Positions 1-11,530 of a stretch of 64,000 bases of DNA are shown piece by piece. A program made the position numbers and the translations under genes. Each line of letters starts with the position of its first letter. The first letter of the stretch is position 1. The notes under the pieces were generated by a model, which saw only the letters and a program-made list of their open reading frames with translations, was not told where the DNA came from and ran no database searches. The DNA is from Allolobophora icterica (Eukaryota > Annelida > Clitellata > Crassiclitellata > Lumbricidae), in the NCBI GenBank assembly GCA_963556255.1, contig OY744606.1, positions 80,085,141 through 80,149,140 of the forward strand, read 5' to 3'.

Positions 1-394
1 ACTGCCTGATACAATTACAAGGTGTAATGCTTGTTATACTAAATGTTCTCTGTCTTGGCAGTGCCTTGTTGCTCTTGTGTTCTCATGACGGTGCTTAGTT
101 TTGTTAGCATTTGATTTTTGGTTCTTTGTTTTTGTTTCATTTTCTTGATTTAGTTGAGTAGGGATGGAATTCCCCTGCCGTCCCTTTAGTTCTCGAAAAT
201 AATTTGCAAGTTTTGCTATACAGTTAATGCAAGTAGGCCCCTATTCAGCGGGACTTGTCCCTTCGGGTGTGCCCTTTGCTCCCTCATATAGTTTTTTTCA
301 TAGATAAACTTCTGTAATAATCTGCACTATGTTTGAGAAATTCTATTTACTGTAGTTTCATGTTGTTCATTTTGTTTTGTTTCTGGGAACAATA
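1..394 (+). mobile_element. possible 3' end of a non-LTR retrotransposon
   Basis: No ORF. T-rich sequence ending in AATAAA directly followed by a long (ATTG)n run, the way many LINE 3' ends finish. A short hairpin-like stretch (GGGACTTGTCCC, 251-262) lies in the middle. No protein remnant is visible, so the LINE reading rests only on the tail structure. Confidence 0.3.
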
Positions 395-395
395 A

Positions 396-485
<90 letters not shown>
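395..485. repeat. (ATTG)n microsatellite
   Basis: About 22 nearly perfect tetranucleotide copies following AATAAA. The same repeat recurs at 9716-9984. Confidence 0.95.
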
Positions 486-832
486 CCACCTTAAAGGAGG
501 TATGTTACTTTATATGTTACACTGTTTTATAATTATAATTAGCATTTCCTGTGCTCTGTTGAAAAAGATTATGCCTTTGACATTGTCTAGATAGCCAAAT
601 TTAGTGCGAACTTAGGCATTAGCATAATCCTATTCTCTTGTCCGCATATTTGTAAACCATAGCTTCCCCTCTTTACTGACGACGTGAACGGCCTTGACAC
701 AGGAGCCAATAATTATTGGTTAGAGCCGATTAGTTAGAGCGGTCAACTTGGTACCACACACTAGGCGATTAATAAAACAAAAAAAACTAACAGTTCAGTA
801 GAAAGATTATGTTACACTATGAACTTGCAATA
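486..832. other. intergenic, SINE-like scrap
   Basis: No gene seen. Positions 715-745 hold two tRNA A-box-like strings (TTGGTTAGAGC and TTAGTTAGAGCGGTC), as in the tRNA-derived SINE scraps elsewhere in this window. Confidence 0.35.
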
Positions 833-840
833 AATCTAGC

Positions 841-3206
841 CAGGGTCCGATTTGTCAAAAAAGAAGCAGGGGGGTCGGAAACCTATATAAAAAATGACTA
901 AGCCGAAAACATTGGCGGCGATCTTGTTTCACATGTGGGGGGGGGGGCACGGGTAACTTTTGAACTGATCTGGTAAAAAAAGAGGTTTTCAGTAAGAGTT
1001 TTAGCTAAAGTAACCTACTAATAACAACAGAGCCGGTTTTAGGGTGGTCGGGTCATGGGCGCCCAATATGGTGGGGCTCTTTCTGCAGCGGATTTGTTGC
1101 CTTTGTTGATGCGCAGTCTTCAACAGGGACAACCCGCATACCAACAGTTATAACATGTCATACTGACTCATACAGGCAAGGTGCTAAAGGCAATGTTTAA
1201 ACTTTTTAATTAATTGTTTTTTTTAAATGTAGGGGCTACAAAAAATGAAAATAAATTAGGAAGATCATTTTGCTTATAAATAAAGTGTCTTCTATTATAT
1301 TCATAGGTGTGCAATAATTTCTCAAATACAAAACAAAATGAAAAGCTTTTAGATTCTTAGCCAGTTTTTAGTAGAAGTTGTTGATACAGACAAACAAAGA
1401 AATTTAAACTAGTGGTAAGCGGGACCTCCAAACTAAAAGCAGATAGCTTGAGTCAGTTAATTAGGTCAGGTAGGTCTAAATTTTAATAGGCCCAATAGAG
1501 ACTCTGCACGCTTTTCTATTGGTAAAGTCATCAATAAACTGATTAAAGTCCAATTGAATATCACTATTATATGCTCAACACTGCAAGATGGATAAGTCAC
1601 TCGTGTGTCATACTTGTGCAAAGCCTATTCTTAGGCCTAATTATCTTCATCTTAGACAGTGAGCGTTCAGCACTACAGTTGTGACCATGATCACCAAGTA
1701 GGCCTACATTCTTACCATAATTTCCACATTTGGAAATGAACTTTTAACACCTTTGTCGAGAATTGGTACATGAACTGCTCCTGACTTATGTTGAGGCCTG
1801 TGCTACCTGTATTGTTTTTACACATTTTGACAAAATAAGAAAACTGCATGAACTCATTGCCACGGCTATCATGAGCTCATTGCCAAGGGTTTCATCGAGG
1901 TCATCGCCCTATATTGCTACAAGATTTTTCGCTGAGTTTTGTAAGTCTTCATCACTACATGATTCAATCCTAGATAGAAAACCAAACCTTGAGCATGCAG
2001 AGTAGTTCGTATGGTGCTAGTCTTCTTGTCAACTCGGTTGTGAATTGATCGACGATGGGCAGACAAGTGTCAATCTGAAACTTCTCTGAAGCAGAGTCAC
2101 AGTGTGCAGATTCTGGCGCTCGACCATAATCCAATGCTAGGAGATTGCGTTTTGGTGACGTGTTCTTGTTGATCTTATTCTGCTGTTCCACAACAGTGTG
2201 AGACCCGACTCAGCGGGAACGTTGTTGAACTGGCGGTTGTTCGACAACTGCAGTATCACCAGTGACACCAGGCTCAAATGAGCCTGCATTTTAGCCATCG
2301 TCCACGTGAGAGCAGATGTACTTATACATGTAGCTGTTGCTTAAGGAAAGCAGCAATAGGAGGCGTCTTTGCAAGTAGCCTACTCTGTCATTTTGATATG
2401 TTTTTTCTTTACTTAACTTGTGTTTTTGAGAGCCACTAGGCCGATTAGTGCCTTATGTCGATCTAAATTTCGATTCATATCTGTCGGCTGAAATTACAGA
2501 GACTCTTCAAATTATATCATGTAATACTGATTTGCAAATTCAAACTGTATGATACAAAGGTCGAATCCTATAAGACTGCGTGCCTCAAAGCCACTATCAG
2601 CACATAAATGACAGCCTACAGCAGCTGTGGACTGCCATAGATGTGAATTGTAGGTCACTCGAGGTCAAAAGTGCCAGCTAGTGCTGGATCTCAGACAGCA
2701 TACCACGGAAGACCTTTACCCCATAACTGCATGCTAGTGGCTTTGGAGCTGATATCCCTGAGGGTGGTGGCTTGAGCACGGGCCTCTGTCCAGTCGTTGT
2801 CTGCTGTATGTGGACCGAGCCCTTAAGGTCATGACCTGTGAAATATCTCGCACCCTGCTTCTGCCTACATCAGTAGACGACCTCAGTTTGAGTAAAAGTA
2901 AGGTAATCTGTCAACAGCTGTAGATACCAAGTTGTTGTATTGTATCAGAGCCTGTCAAAGGATAACCTAATCCTTGAAAAGTATATCACAGTATCAGCCT
3001 ACACCAGGGTACTGACTGGATAATGAATAATAATTACTGAAAGGTGACAAGGCAGTATTGGAGTCTTTTGGTTTACAACTGTGGCTAACGAATTTGAGGG
3101 GGTTAGGCCGACCCCCCCGGGGGTCGGACAAAGACTAGAAGCATGGGGGTCAAAAAAAGAAGCAGGGGGGTCCAACCCCCCTGACCCCCCGGCAAATCGG
3201 ACACTG
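841..3206 (-). mobile_element. hAT-superfamily DNA transposon, decayed
   Basis: The left end begins CAGGGTCCGATTTGTC (841-856). The right end GGCAAATCGGACACTG (3191-3206) is its inverted partner with two mismatches. Flanking octamers aatctagc (833-840) and tatctagc (3207-3214) match 7 of 8, as expected for an old 8-bp hAT target duplication. Subterminal tracts of the type AAGAAGCAGGGGGGTC occur at both ends in inverted orientation. The interior is riddled with stops, but the - strand keeps a hAT transposase-like segment near 1970-2191. The superfamily follows from TIR form, duplication length and that remnant. Confidence 0.72.
1970..2191 (-). pseudogene. hAT transposase remnant
   Basis: A 73-codon open piece inside the TIR element. 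Its middle, with FQIDTCLPIVDQFTTELTRR, resembles the region of zf-MYM/ZBED-type hAT transposases where a 'lP.lD....EL.RR' signature precedes the catalytic part. Only a fragment survives and no DDE residues can be placed. Assignment is by motif memory plus position inside a hAT-type element. Confidence 0.45.
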
Positions 3207-3268
3207 TATCTAGCACAGTAGGATAATCGTCACAGAGATCTTTAAACATATATGTTGGGACTCCATTA

Positions 3269-3303
3269 CGACACCTTTAAAACGTTAGACGCCGCTATAT
3301 ATT
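3269..3303 (+). repeat. X module (GACACCTTTAAA...TATATA)
   Basis: CGACACCTTTAAAACG, then a 16-nt spacer, then CTATATATT. One of about 30 dispersed copies (see findings). Confidence 0.7.
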
Positions 3304-3359
3304 TGTAACTACGCTTTGTGCCTGTATAAACGTCTCCACTAAACGTCTGTAACCTAATG

Positions 3360-3550
3360 CCAGGCAGTGCCAGTCCCAAGTCTGGATGGAGGAGGTTAAT
3401 GATCTTTGTTATCACACAGTGTCGTTAAACTGCAACTACTACTACTCTGTGCGTACTCTGGGAGTGCCAGTCCCAAGCCTCGAGAAAGGAGGAAGACGAT
3501 GCTAATTATCTTTGTTATGGCACAGTGTCATTAAACAGCCAGTAACCAAA
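3360..3550 (-). repeat. two Z-family repeat copies in tandem
   Basis: Copies at about 3362-3432 and 3455-3545, both reversed. Each shows GTGCCAGTCCCAAG followed by a pyrimidine/purine box, ATCTTTGTTAT and ACAGTGTCGTTAAAC (second copy GTGTCATTAAAC). The same family lies at 7.2, 11.46, 26.72 (twice, inverted), 28.14, 49.43, 59.40 and 59.57 kb. Confidence 0.75.
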
Positions 3551-3631
3551 CTGCCCTTAATTAATTTACGCATAGTTGGATGTATTGCTTATGGCACTAG
3601 CCCATACTAACTCCTCCACTGTGGTAGACTG

Positions 3632-3865
3632 GTAGTGCCAGTCCCAAGGCTGGAGAAAGGTGCTGTCAACTCTTGGAGCTCTAGCGATCGTCATGATAAA
3701 CATTCTCCGTTGTTTCTTATTCAAAGTCAGGTCCCTTAGTTCTTCCAGGTTCATGCCGGTTACATCGTGAATCTCATCCATCCATTTCTTCCTTGGGCGA
3801 CCCCGTCCTTTCTTCCCCTCACCACAAGCCAGCATCATTTCCTTTTCTAACCCATCAGATCGCAT
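3632..3865 (-). pseudogene. C-terminal end of an RTE-like LINE ORF
   Basis: On the - strand the conceptual product contains GKKGRGRPRKKWMDEI then LEELRDLTLNKKQRRMF and MTIARAPRVDST. This is the typical basic 'RGRPRxxWxDxI' tail after the RT domain of endonuclease/RT LINEs. The short end motif MTIARAPR(V/A)DST recurs at 7008-7050 and 27535-27575, marking the same family. The piece joins directly to a Z-repeat fragment (TGCCAGTCCCAAGG, 3637-3650), so it is a truncated copy. Confidence 0.6.
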
Positions 3866-4054
3866 AACATGACCAATTGTTAATAGTGACGATTAATAAC
3901 TGTTCAATATGACCTGATAACGATTTATGAATTAAAATGTCTTTCAAATGACAGTAAAGACTCTTTGACCCAGTCAGAAAGATGTAAAGCTCCGACAAGA
4001 AGTCAGAGAAACGTCAACGCTGCTTTGGCGTTGTCTTTAGCGATGGGATGAATT

Positions 4055-4300
4055 GAGGATGTGTGGAATGAGTGACGGAACGACCGAGCGAGTGGATGAA
4101 TAAGAGCACGAATTAATGAACGAAAGAATGAAAGAAAGAATGACTGAATGAACGAATTAACGATTGAATGAATTAATGGATGAATGAATGAATGAGTAAA
4201 TGAATAAAAGAATGGATGAATGAACGAACTAATGCATTGATGATCGAATGAAGGAACGAATAATTGAATTAAAGAACGAAGTAGTGAACAAACGAACTAC
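4055..4300. repeat. degenerate (GAAT/GAAC)n tract
   Basis: Imperfect GAATGAAC/GAATGAAT repeats with many substitutions. L2-type LINE tails in this window end in similar (TGAA)n, so it may be an old LINE tail. Confidence 0.7.
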
Positions 4301-4336
4301 GGGTATATGAGGGTTTTAGCCGATTTGTCATTATAC

Positions 4337-4426
4337 AGACACCTTTAAATCGAATATATTAAGGAATCGAGAAATTCAGCGCTTTTTAGATACCTTTAAA
4401 ACGCTATCACACTTCGCTATATAAGC
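4337..4426 (+). repeat. two X modules
   Basis: AGACACCTTTAAATCG at 4337 followed by ATATATT, then TTAGATACCTTTAAAACG at 4386 with CTATATAAGC at 4417-4426. Confidence 0.65.
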
Positions 4427-4501
4427 CTGGGCACAGAAAATATAAATCTATATATTCGGAATAGAATGTCTCTTAAAAATTAAAAGGCTACTATCGACGT
4501 G

Positions 4502-4658
<157 letters not shown>

Positions 4659-4974
4659 GGCACTTTAGTTGAGCCAGACCTGGAAGAGATGTAGCCTAAC
4701 CATTACAGAGCAACCTTAGTTTTCCTTTGTATCCGAGTAAATTTCTTTGACGCCCGACAGATCATATTTACCTCCGGGTAAAAAAATTAATAAGAATAAG
4801 AAAACCAACCCAGCGGTTTAAGTAAATTACAACTATGTGCTGTAAATACAACACTTATTATTAACACTAAATGGGACCAAACACAGATGTCACTTTTGAC
4901 ACATTTAAAATGTTAAAATTCACGTATCTATAGATTAGCTGCGTTACCTAACTAAATCAAACTTGTCTGCGTTG

Positions 4975-5080
4975 CCTATTTAATTCGCTGTGAGAACTGT
5001 CCAGAATAATTTCTGTCGACGTCGACGGCTTTGTTGCCAAAAGCTTTCAATCTATCCATCCCTAAATGCAACAAAAGGCA
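4975..5080 (+). repeat. Y-family repeat copy
   Basis: GTGAGAACTGTCCAGAATAA followed by TTTCTGTCGACGTCGACGGC and TTTGTTGCCAAAAG, then a CTATCCATCC-like end. Other clear copies are at 10.48, 50.78, 57.83 and 58.01 kb. Confidence 0.7.
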
Positions 5081-5692
5081 TGCTCAAAAGGTTTAGTTTA
5101 ATGGTCCTGGCAGTCAAAAAAACTCTCGTTAAACAATGGGAACGAATAATTAGCCTCATTACAAACACTTAAGAAACTTATCGTTTCATAAAAGCTCCTC
5201 ATGAATATTCACCAGCAAAGTATTGTGCCCAGTCCAGCTGCCATGGCTGTCGATCCTAAGCACCCATTCATCTACGTAGAAAGGAGGATACTGCATAGTG
5301 CAAGGCTGTTGAAAAAGAAATCAGCCTTTGAATCGTATTATAATTTAACAAAGTCTTTAAACAGTCCGGTGTTTTACGGAGTTTTTCTTTTTCGACTGCG
5401 CAGTCATCCCGTTGAAATGCGGTTTAAACCTGTTAACAATTTTTTTTAAAATTTATTCTACGGTAAAGGGATTAAGTCCGCTGCCGGATTTAAATGAGGA
5501 GACATTTCCTAAAGCCAACGACGATACGCGTCCTACCTTTTGGTGGTAATTTGTCAAAAATAAGGCCTTGTTTCTCATCGACTGTATATAGTAAATATTA
5601 ATTAATTAAGCAACACGCAGTCATAAAACACTTAAAGTTTCCAGAAATTATGCCCTTTCTAAGTGTAAAGTCAAGAACGCAAATGTCTGAGC
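5081..5692. other. no recognisable gene
   Basis: AT-rich sequence. The short open stretch at 5201-5449 has no family resemblance or splice context and looks accidental. Confidence 0.5.
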
Positions 5693-5735
5693 TTAGACAC
5701 CTTTAAATCGCTTTCAATTGCAGCTATAAATAGGT
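5693..5735 (+). repeat. X module
   Basis: TTAGACACCTTTAAATCG, then a 17-nt spacer, then CTATAAATAGG. Confidence 0.65.
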
Positions 5736-6274
5736 AAATATCGTTGAATCAGTGGTTGCTTCCAAATGTGATAAGAAAAAGTGAAACGAAATTCAATCGA
5801 TAATGGCGACGAAACTGAAGAAGTACGACACAACTTAGAATCGCATAGACAACAACTAAAATTTATACTTTCGAATTGTCGTCAACGGCTTTTAATGTCA
5901 TATGATGATGTTAAATTTTAGAATAAATAATCACTGCTTAGATAGGGAATCTGGCAGAGTTTAGAGTCGACCTTCTCAGTTGAATTTTCAGAACTACAAA
6001 AATACTACAAGAAGTAAGATCCGATAGGAATTGAATCGAAACTCGATCGAATATGCTGAAAAGTCTGAAGGAAATGAGAAGCAAAGAAAAAAAACAATTG
6101 AAATTTAAAGGAAGATTAAACATTCTTTAGCTGCAATAGAACTTAGTGAAATTCTACTTCCTGAGTTTAATCATCTATTTGCAATTTAAGTGGTCCGCTC
6201 GGAAACTCGCTACGGCCACGGCAGCCTCAAGATATCGCAAAACAGATTTTAACCAATGCTATGTATTTGACTCT

Positions 6275-6499
6275 GGGACGCAGTGGTGTAGTGGCATGTT
6301 CTGTGCCTTGTAACCGAAGGGTCACAGGTTCGAATCTACCTCAAGCCACGGCGTAGCGACGTTGGACAAGTTGCTCACCCACAATTGTCTGTGAGGAAGG
6401 CAACGGGAAACCACCTCAGTGACCTCACTCATCTCATCCCCGGGTGGCTTAAAGCCAACGAACCTGCCTTCGGGCAGTGAACTCATCATCATCATCATG
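6275..6499 (+). mobile_element. tRNA-derived SINE with LINE-like 3' hairpin
   Basis: The head has pol III boxes: TGGTGTAGTGGCA (A box, about 6283) and GGTTCGAATCT (B box, about 6330). The body carries GGAAGGCAACGGGAAACC, a string also found in the 27.18-27.6 kb repeat. The 3' end ACGAACCTGCC-TTCG-GGCAG, a stem closed by a TTCG loop, closely matches the last bases of the full LINE at 14604-17599, whose loop is TAAG. An (ATC)n tail follows. I infer it used the machinery of that LINE. Confidence 0.75.
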
Positions 6500-6569
6500 T
6501 AGCCTATTTGATAATTGAGGTTTTTCAACCGTAGCTCTATTTTGATAACTGAGTGTCTATGATTAATAA

Positions 6570-6635
6570 TTATGGATTATGCCACTGGAACTGTGAGAAC
6601 GTCAACGGCCTTTGTTGTCATAACATTTAGCTAAA
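6570..6635 (+). repeat. Y-family fragment
   Basis: TATGCCACTGGAACTGTGAG followed by AACGTCAACGGCCTTTGTTG. It is shortened between the two halves compared with the other copies. Confidence 0.6.
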
Positions 6636-7007
6636 AATCTGCGTGTTCGAGTGTAAGTATATTGGTCCAATTACGACCAAATGTTCTGAAATCATTTTTC
6701 CAATGAGGTTGAGCAGTAGATTTGACTGGGTTATTTGAATTTCCCAAGATTTTTTTGTACATAGTTCTAGGGAATTTTGTAATCTTGTCAGTAGTGAGGG
6801 GAGTTCACCGCAACATTTTGAAGTGCTGAGACCCCAGAACCAGCATCTCAGGCAGCGCCACAGCACAGCCTTAGCACCTCATTCTGTGTAGAGAATAATT
6901 TATCTAGATGTGATTTAGATGTGATTTAGGGATTGAAGAATAAGCTACATCTCCGTAATCAATGATTGATATAATTAAGGCCCTGTAAGTATTTAGTAGA
7001 ATGTTTA

Positions 7008-7050
7008 TCATGACGATCGCTAGAGCTCCAAGAGTTGACAGCACAAGGTG
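7008..7050 (+). mobile_element. LINE 3'-terminal scrap
   Basis: Encodes IMTIARAPRVDST in frame, the same terminal tag as at 3660-3700 (- strand) and 27535-27575. Confidence 0.45.
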
Positions 7051-7194
7051 AAGTATTTAGTAGCGTTTTCTTTGAAGGCATATCCTATTGTTACCAGATA
7101 CCGCTCTCATGATATTCATGCGGTTTTTACACTTGGTTATCACTATATATGTGTTTATAGAAGACAGCGTCTTTTTGGTATTTATAGGCGTAGC

Positions 7195-7275
7195 GTTAGG
7201 TAAAGCAGTTCGGCACTGTGTCGTAACGAAGGTAATTAGCGTCCCCCTCCTTTTAACTGAGGTTTAGGACTGACA
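7195..7275 (+). repeat. Z-family copy
   Basis: CACTGTGTCGTAACGAAGG then AATTAGCGTCCCCCTCC, a diverged Z copy. Confidence 0.55.
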
Positions 7276-7404
7276 TTACGAAAGTGCGGGAAGTGGCGAA
7301 GTTATTTGTTAGCTTAAGTCAAGCAGTCGGCCGATTACTTCGCTAGAAAATTCTTTAGACACCATTCCAGTATTAAGTAACTTAAAATGAGTCGATGGAT
7401 GGAG

Positions 7405-7460
7405 TTTAACGACATCTGATAGCAACAAAAGGCTGTTGACGTCGACAGAAATGGTTTTGG
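7405..7460 (-). repeat. Y-family copy, reversed
   Basis: GTTTAACGACATCTGATAGC then AACAAAAGGCTGTTGACGTC and GACAGAAAT. Confidence 0.65.
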
Positions 7461-8047
7461 CCGAATGCAGCTCTCTTTTGAGGAGGGGGATAGAGTAATG
7501 GTGACACTCATGTCCATGAAAGCATTAGATGGCGGTTCGAAACCTGTAACCCCCCCCCCACCCACCCCTTTACAGCAGTCGCCTTGCATGGCTGCCAAAC
7601 CGTGTGTTTAATTTACATCTTGATTGTAACTGTCATGTTTCAATGCGCTTCGTTTATGTAGGGTGAGCTACTCGCGTAAAAGAGGTGCTTAACGCTTTTA
7701 CGCCACGCTCGTCGTTACTTAACTAACACAAGCATTACTGATGCGACACTTAAAACGAACTGCGATGCGTCTCTTTTATGTTTCATAAATGGCTAAAGTA
7801 AAAGAGGTGTTTAAGCAACTGCTCTTACGGCCTACGTAGGCCTATATTATGGAATCGAACTGTACTATCATGTACCAGTCGTGTAATCAAGACCGTAAAC
7901 CTCAAGACCAAAACCAAGGCCAAGACTTTGAACCTCAAGGCCAAGACTTTGAACCTCAAGGCCAAGACCAAGACTTTGAACCTCAAGACCAAGACCAAGA
8001 CTTTGAACCTCAAGACCCAGACCCAGACCAAAAAATCACAAATCAGG

Positions 8048-8204
8048 CAGGGGCGTCTACACCATAGAAACCTGGGAGCAAATGCTCCATCCAAAAGATA
8101 GGGGGGAGATCTGTCAGTGTGTGCGCCACCATTTTAGGGGAATGGGAAGAAGAGGGGAAGGAGAAGTTGCTCCAATGACTTGGGGGGGGGGATAGACGCC
8201 CCTG
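8048..8204. mobile_element. hAT MITE, CAGGGGCGTCTA family, copy 1
   Basis: Starts CAGGGGCGTCTA and ends with its exact inverse TAGACGCCCCTG. Flanked by a perfect 8-bp duplication aaatcagg (8040-8047 and 8205-8212). The interior has no ORF. It contains GGAGCAAATGCTCC, a palindrome shared with the copy at 40697-40881. Confidence 0.9.
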
Positions 8205-8426
8205 AAATCAGGCCAAGACTTTATTCCTTACTAAAAAATGTCAAGTCGTAATGTTTAAGGATATTTACTCTTCCTACTCTGTTATCAGAATATTGATATT
8301 ATACCTATTATTTTAAATTAACGTTTTAATCCACATTTGTTTTGCTTATTGTACATTTTATCCTATTGTCAATAGTTACGTTCTGACAACTATCTATTTG
8401 AATAAACGAATATATTATTTCTTGCA

Positions 8427-8602
8427 TTGGTCCTGCTCTATGGAATCAACTTCCTCCATTGACACGTGCCACTTTATTAGCTGGTGGCCCAAGTGCCTCG
8501 TTCCGCTGTCTTAATACCACTTTCTATTCACTGGGTCTTTCGCACTGGAGCGCCTCTGATTAGCGAATACTGTGAGAGGCGCTTTATAAATGTTTAGATA
8601 AA
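8427..8602 (+). pseudogene. L2/CR1-like LINE 3' end
   Basis: The + frame reads WNQLPPL...FRCLNTTFYSLGLSHWSASD, the 'LWN.LP...F...LK' terminus typical of L2/CR1 reverse transcriptases. Downstream is the stem-loop AGCGCCTCT...AGAGGCGCT and an (AATAC)n tail to about 8632. Confidence 0.65.
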
Positions 8603-8632
8603 ATACAATACAATACAATACAATACAATATT
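8603..8632. repeat. (AATAC)n microsatellite
   Basis: About six pentanucleotide copies forming the tail of the LINE fragment. Confidence 0.85.
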
Positions 8633-9410
8633 ATATACAATACTGGCTATGTTAACGAAAACGTGAGTTTTTTATATTTTATTCAAGCAAATTAACCAAA
8701 TGCAGACTGCAGAGATGTCCGAATTCGTATTTTACAAAAGTCCTTCATGCAAAATTATGCAAAATCTATTATTCCAGTATTTTTATATTTTATAAAAAAC
8801 CAATTCGCTCAGAATTTTCTGACCAAGACGTGCCTTGTGATACCTAAAAAAATACCGCCATGCAGAAAATACGTTCTACAGGACTGGCGCTGGAGTCGTT
8901 GGCACTCAAAGTAGCTTTTCAAGCACTGGGTGTAAATGTACAAATTGTGAGTCTTTTGAAATCCTCCCATGGTTTATCAGACCGTCTGGCTTGATAAACA
9001 AGTCTCGTCAGGGCTTCCAGATACAGCATAACTGTAACTGCGGCCGATGAGTTTCCTGACCAACAAAACTTGTATCCGTCCGTAGATATTTGTCGTATGA
9101 CACAAACAGGTTTGATAAATTTTCAAATTCTTGAGTTTTGTTAAATGACTGTTCATATTGACAGCCGAGTCTTGGTTAAGACCAAGACCAAGACTTTTGG
9201 TCTCAAGACCAAGACCAAACTTTTAAAAACGCACTCGAGACCAAGACCTTGGTCTCGAGGACAACAAGACTGTCATGTTCTATATCGATCTCATCCGGTA
9301 AGTTGATTATTTACCTCCAGAAAAGAGTAAAATCAAACAATTACAGCAAAATGAATATGCTTTATAATAATGATGCTGATAACACCAAAAGTCAAGCCAG
9401 TATTGGTATC

Positions 9411-9450
9411 TTAAGACACCTTTAAACTAACCTCCTTATACACTATATAC
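9411..9450 (+). repeat. X module
   Basis: TTAAGACACCTTTAAACTAA, then spacer, then CACTATATACC. Confidence 0.65.
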
Positions 9451-9715
9451 CTTATCGCCTATTTGCAACCATTTGAACTAACAAAAGCTATGTATTACAA
9501 GGATTCTTACTTCAGGAAAAGGACTAATGAAATTTCATCCCGCAAGAACGATTTAAATATTAATATTGACTCGATCTCAATTATTTAATCACCCCTTATT
9601 CTGAAATACTTGCATCCGTAGTTTAATCCCAGCTCATAGTTACTTCCTCTCGTATAATTTTTTCTATATAACAAGTTGCGTTAGTGTCAACTTGAGTTTA
9701 TGTTTAAACGAAAAC

Positions 9716-9985
<270 letters not shown>

Positions 9986-10093
9986 AGGATGAAGCCTAAA
10001 TTATGGTTTGAGAATTTTAAAACTCCGCCACTTTCTCTAAACTGGAAGTTCCAGGCCCACGCAAGGACAGAGGAGGAGGGGAGTCAACAGCCA

Positions 10094-10262
10094 TGGGCGG
10101 AGAGACGGTTGAGTGGCACGATGATCAGAAGGACGCGGGTTCGATACCCGTTAGCCCCATAAAGGTCGACTCAGCCTTTTCACTCCCTAGGGGGCGACTG
10201 TAAAATGAGCAGTAGGACAGATGGGCGCCTTGCAGGTTGCCATACAGTTAAATTCGATTCCT
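10094..10262 (+). mobile_element. tRNA-derived SINE
   Basis: The B box GCGGGTTCGATACCC (10135-10149) closes a tRNA-like arm with GGACGCGGG. The A-box region is GGTTGAGTGGCACG. The 3' part GATGGGCGCCTTGCA(G)G then CAGTTAAATTCGA recurs at 62697-62745. Confidence 0.65.
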
Positions 10263-10417
10263 GTTAAAGTTGTAATCATCTGTTACTACTACAGTATATC
10301 ATGTAATAGGCCTATAACTGCGCACTTGTCAGTTTGCATTTAGTAAACAAATATTATTATGGAAGTCATAATATGTCGTTAAATCCTGGAATGTACTACT
10401 AGACAATCGAGGTATCA

Positions 10418-10545
10418 TTAGACACCTTTAAAACAGGCTAAAAAATTAAATTTAACTAAGTTTAACTATAAATATATTTCAGTCGACGTCTACAGCTTTT
10501 GTTGCTATAAGATGTCGTTAAAACATGGATCCATCCATCCAACTC
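10418..10545 (+). repeat. X module followed by Y module
   Basis: TTAGACACCTTTAAAACAGG at 10418, TATAAATATA at about 10467, then CAGTCGACGTCTACAGCTTT and GTTGCTATAAGATGTCGTTA ending ATCCATCCATCC. This shows X and Y as parts of one composite unit. Confidence 0.7.
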
Positions 10546-11184
10546 GATTGCCCATCACTGAATATGACCTATGAGGGTATTCGATTAAATCAGCACAATT
10601 TAAATGATCCGAAAATCACGAATTCGTAATTGATAACTTCGAGCACAAGCTGTATCTGATGTAGTTACAGAAAAACTAGGGCCTACACTACAACAACTAA
10701 TACTACAATTGTGGCAACTACTACAGCAACAACTACAACTAAAACAACAACTATTACTACTATTACTGTAGCGAAACCTGGAGTTGGCCATTGTAGGCCT
10801 ACGTTCACCACAGAACTGAAGCACACAAAGGCGCATTTACTTCTCTCTGTCCTTAAGTTGAGTTCTTTTGTAATGTGTTACATTGCCATGAGGATTTTTT
10901 TATTTGCATCTCGGTAGGTGGCGACTCGCTTAAGGCCTTTTGCTAGACAGCTACAGTTTTGTATTTTAGTCGTCCTCGGCAGGTGGCGCCAATTTTCGGT
11001 TTGAAGATAACAGGTTTATTGTTGTGAGAAATTATAAATATATAACGTCGCAAGAAAGCGATTTCAAGGTGTCGAACAAAACGTATTTCTGAAATGTTAT
11101 GCGACATTTTGCGCCCGTTTCTGTTCTTGATAGCGTTACAAATGTACGTGTTTTTGGCAACTTTTGCTGTTTAACGATGCTATC

Positions 11185-11186
<2 letters not shown>

Positions 11187-11219
<33 letters not shown>
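11187..11219. repeat. (GTAA)n microsatellite
   Basis: About eight units, forming the tail of the reversed SINE-like piece that follows. Confidence 0.9.
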
Positions 11220-11450
11220 TATATTATTTAATGAACGCTAGCAAACGCACAGCGCTTTACATACAATGTTACACAGAAGGAAAGAAATAAAACAGTGAAA
11301 TAAAAATAAAGAAGAATAAAGAAATAATAATAAAAATAAAGATGATTAGGGCCTAGAATCGCCCGCTCGATCCCTTTATCCAGGATTGAGACTAGCATCA
11401 GCTGTAAACTGCAGTCGCAGAGTTACAGCGCAATAGTTAGTTAATTATTG
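11220..11450 (-). mobile_element. SINE fragment, related to 12918-13137
   Basis: GCAAACGCACAGCGCTTTACA matches the 12.95 kb copy's GCAAACGCACTGCGCTGTACA closely. Downstream, CCGCTCGATCCCTTTATCC resembles a reversed pol III B-box region. Confidence 0.5.
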
Positions 11451-11454
11451 TTTA

Positions 11455-11530
11455 ACGGAGTTGTGTCGTAAAAATGGTTATTAGCGACACCCTCATCCTT
11501 TGTCCCGGCTTGCAACAGGCAGTACCACAG
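11455..11530 (+). repeat. Z-family copy
   Basis: GTTTAACGGAGTTGTGTCGT then ATTAGCGACACCCTCATCC. Confidence 0.6.

Larger units (their letters stand above)
7887..9272. mobile_element. putative element bounded by CAAGAC-rich arrays
   Basis: The left array (7887-8035) is built from CAAGACTTTGAACCT and GGCCAAGAC units. The right array (9160-9272) is built from CCAAGACCAAGACTTTTGG and GGTCTC units, partly inverted. Such arrays are typical of the subterminal regions of some hAT transposons. I could not identify a convincing target duplication, so the limits are approximate. An L2-like LINE tail and a hAT MITE sit inside. Confidence 0.4.

Noticed and set aside
7825..8094. Repetitive protein in the CAAGAC array (Gln/Asp/Phe/Pro repeats)
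   Set aside because: The repeat is non-coding transposon-end sequence. The ORF has no start context and overlaps a MITE.
10600..10917. Thr-rich and Cys/Ser-rich short ORFs
   Set aside because: They arise from an imperfect ACT/ACA repeat and show no domain.
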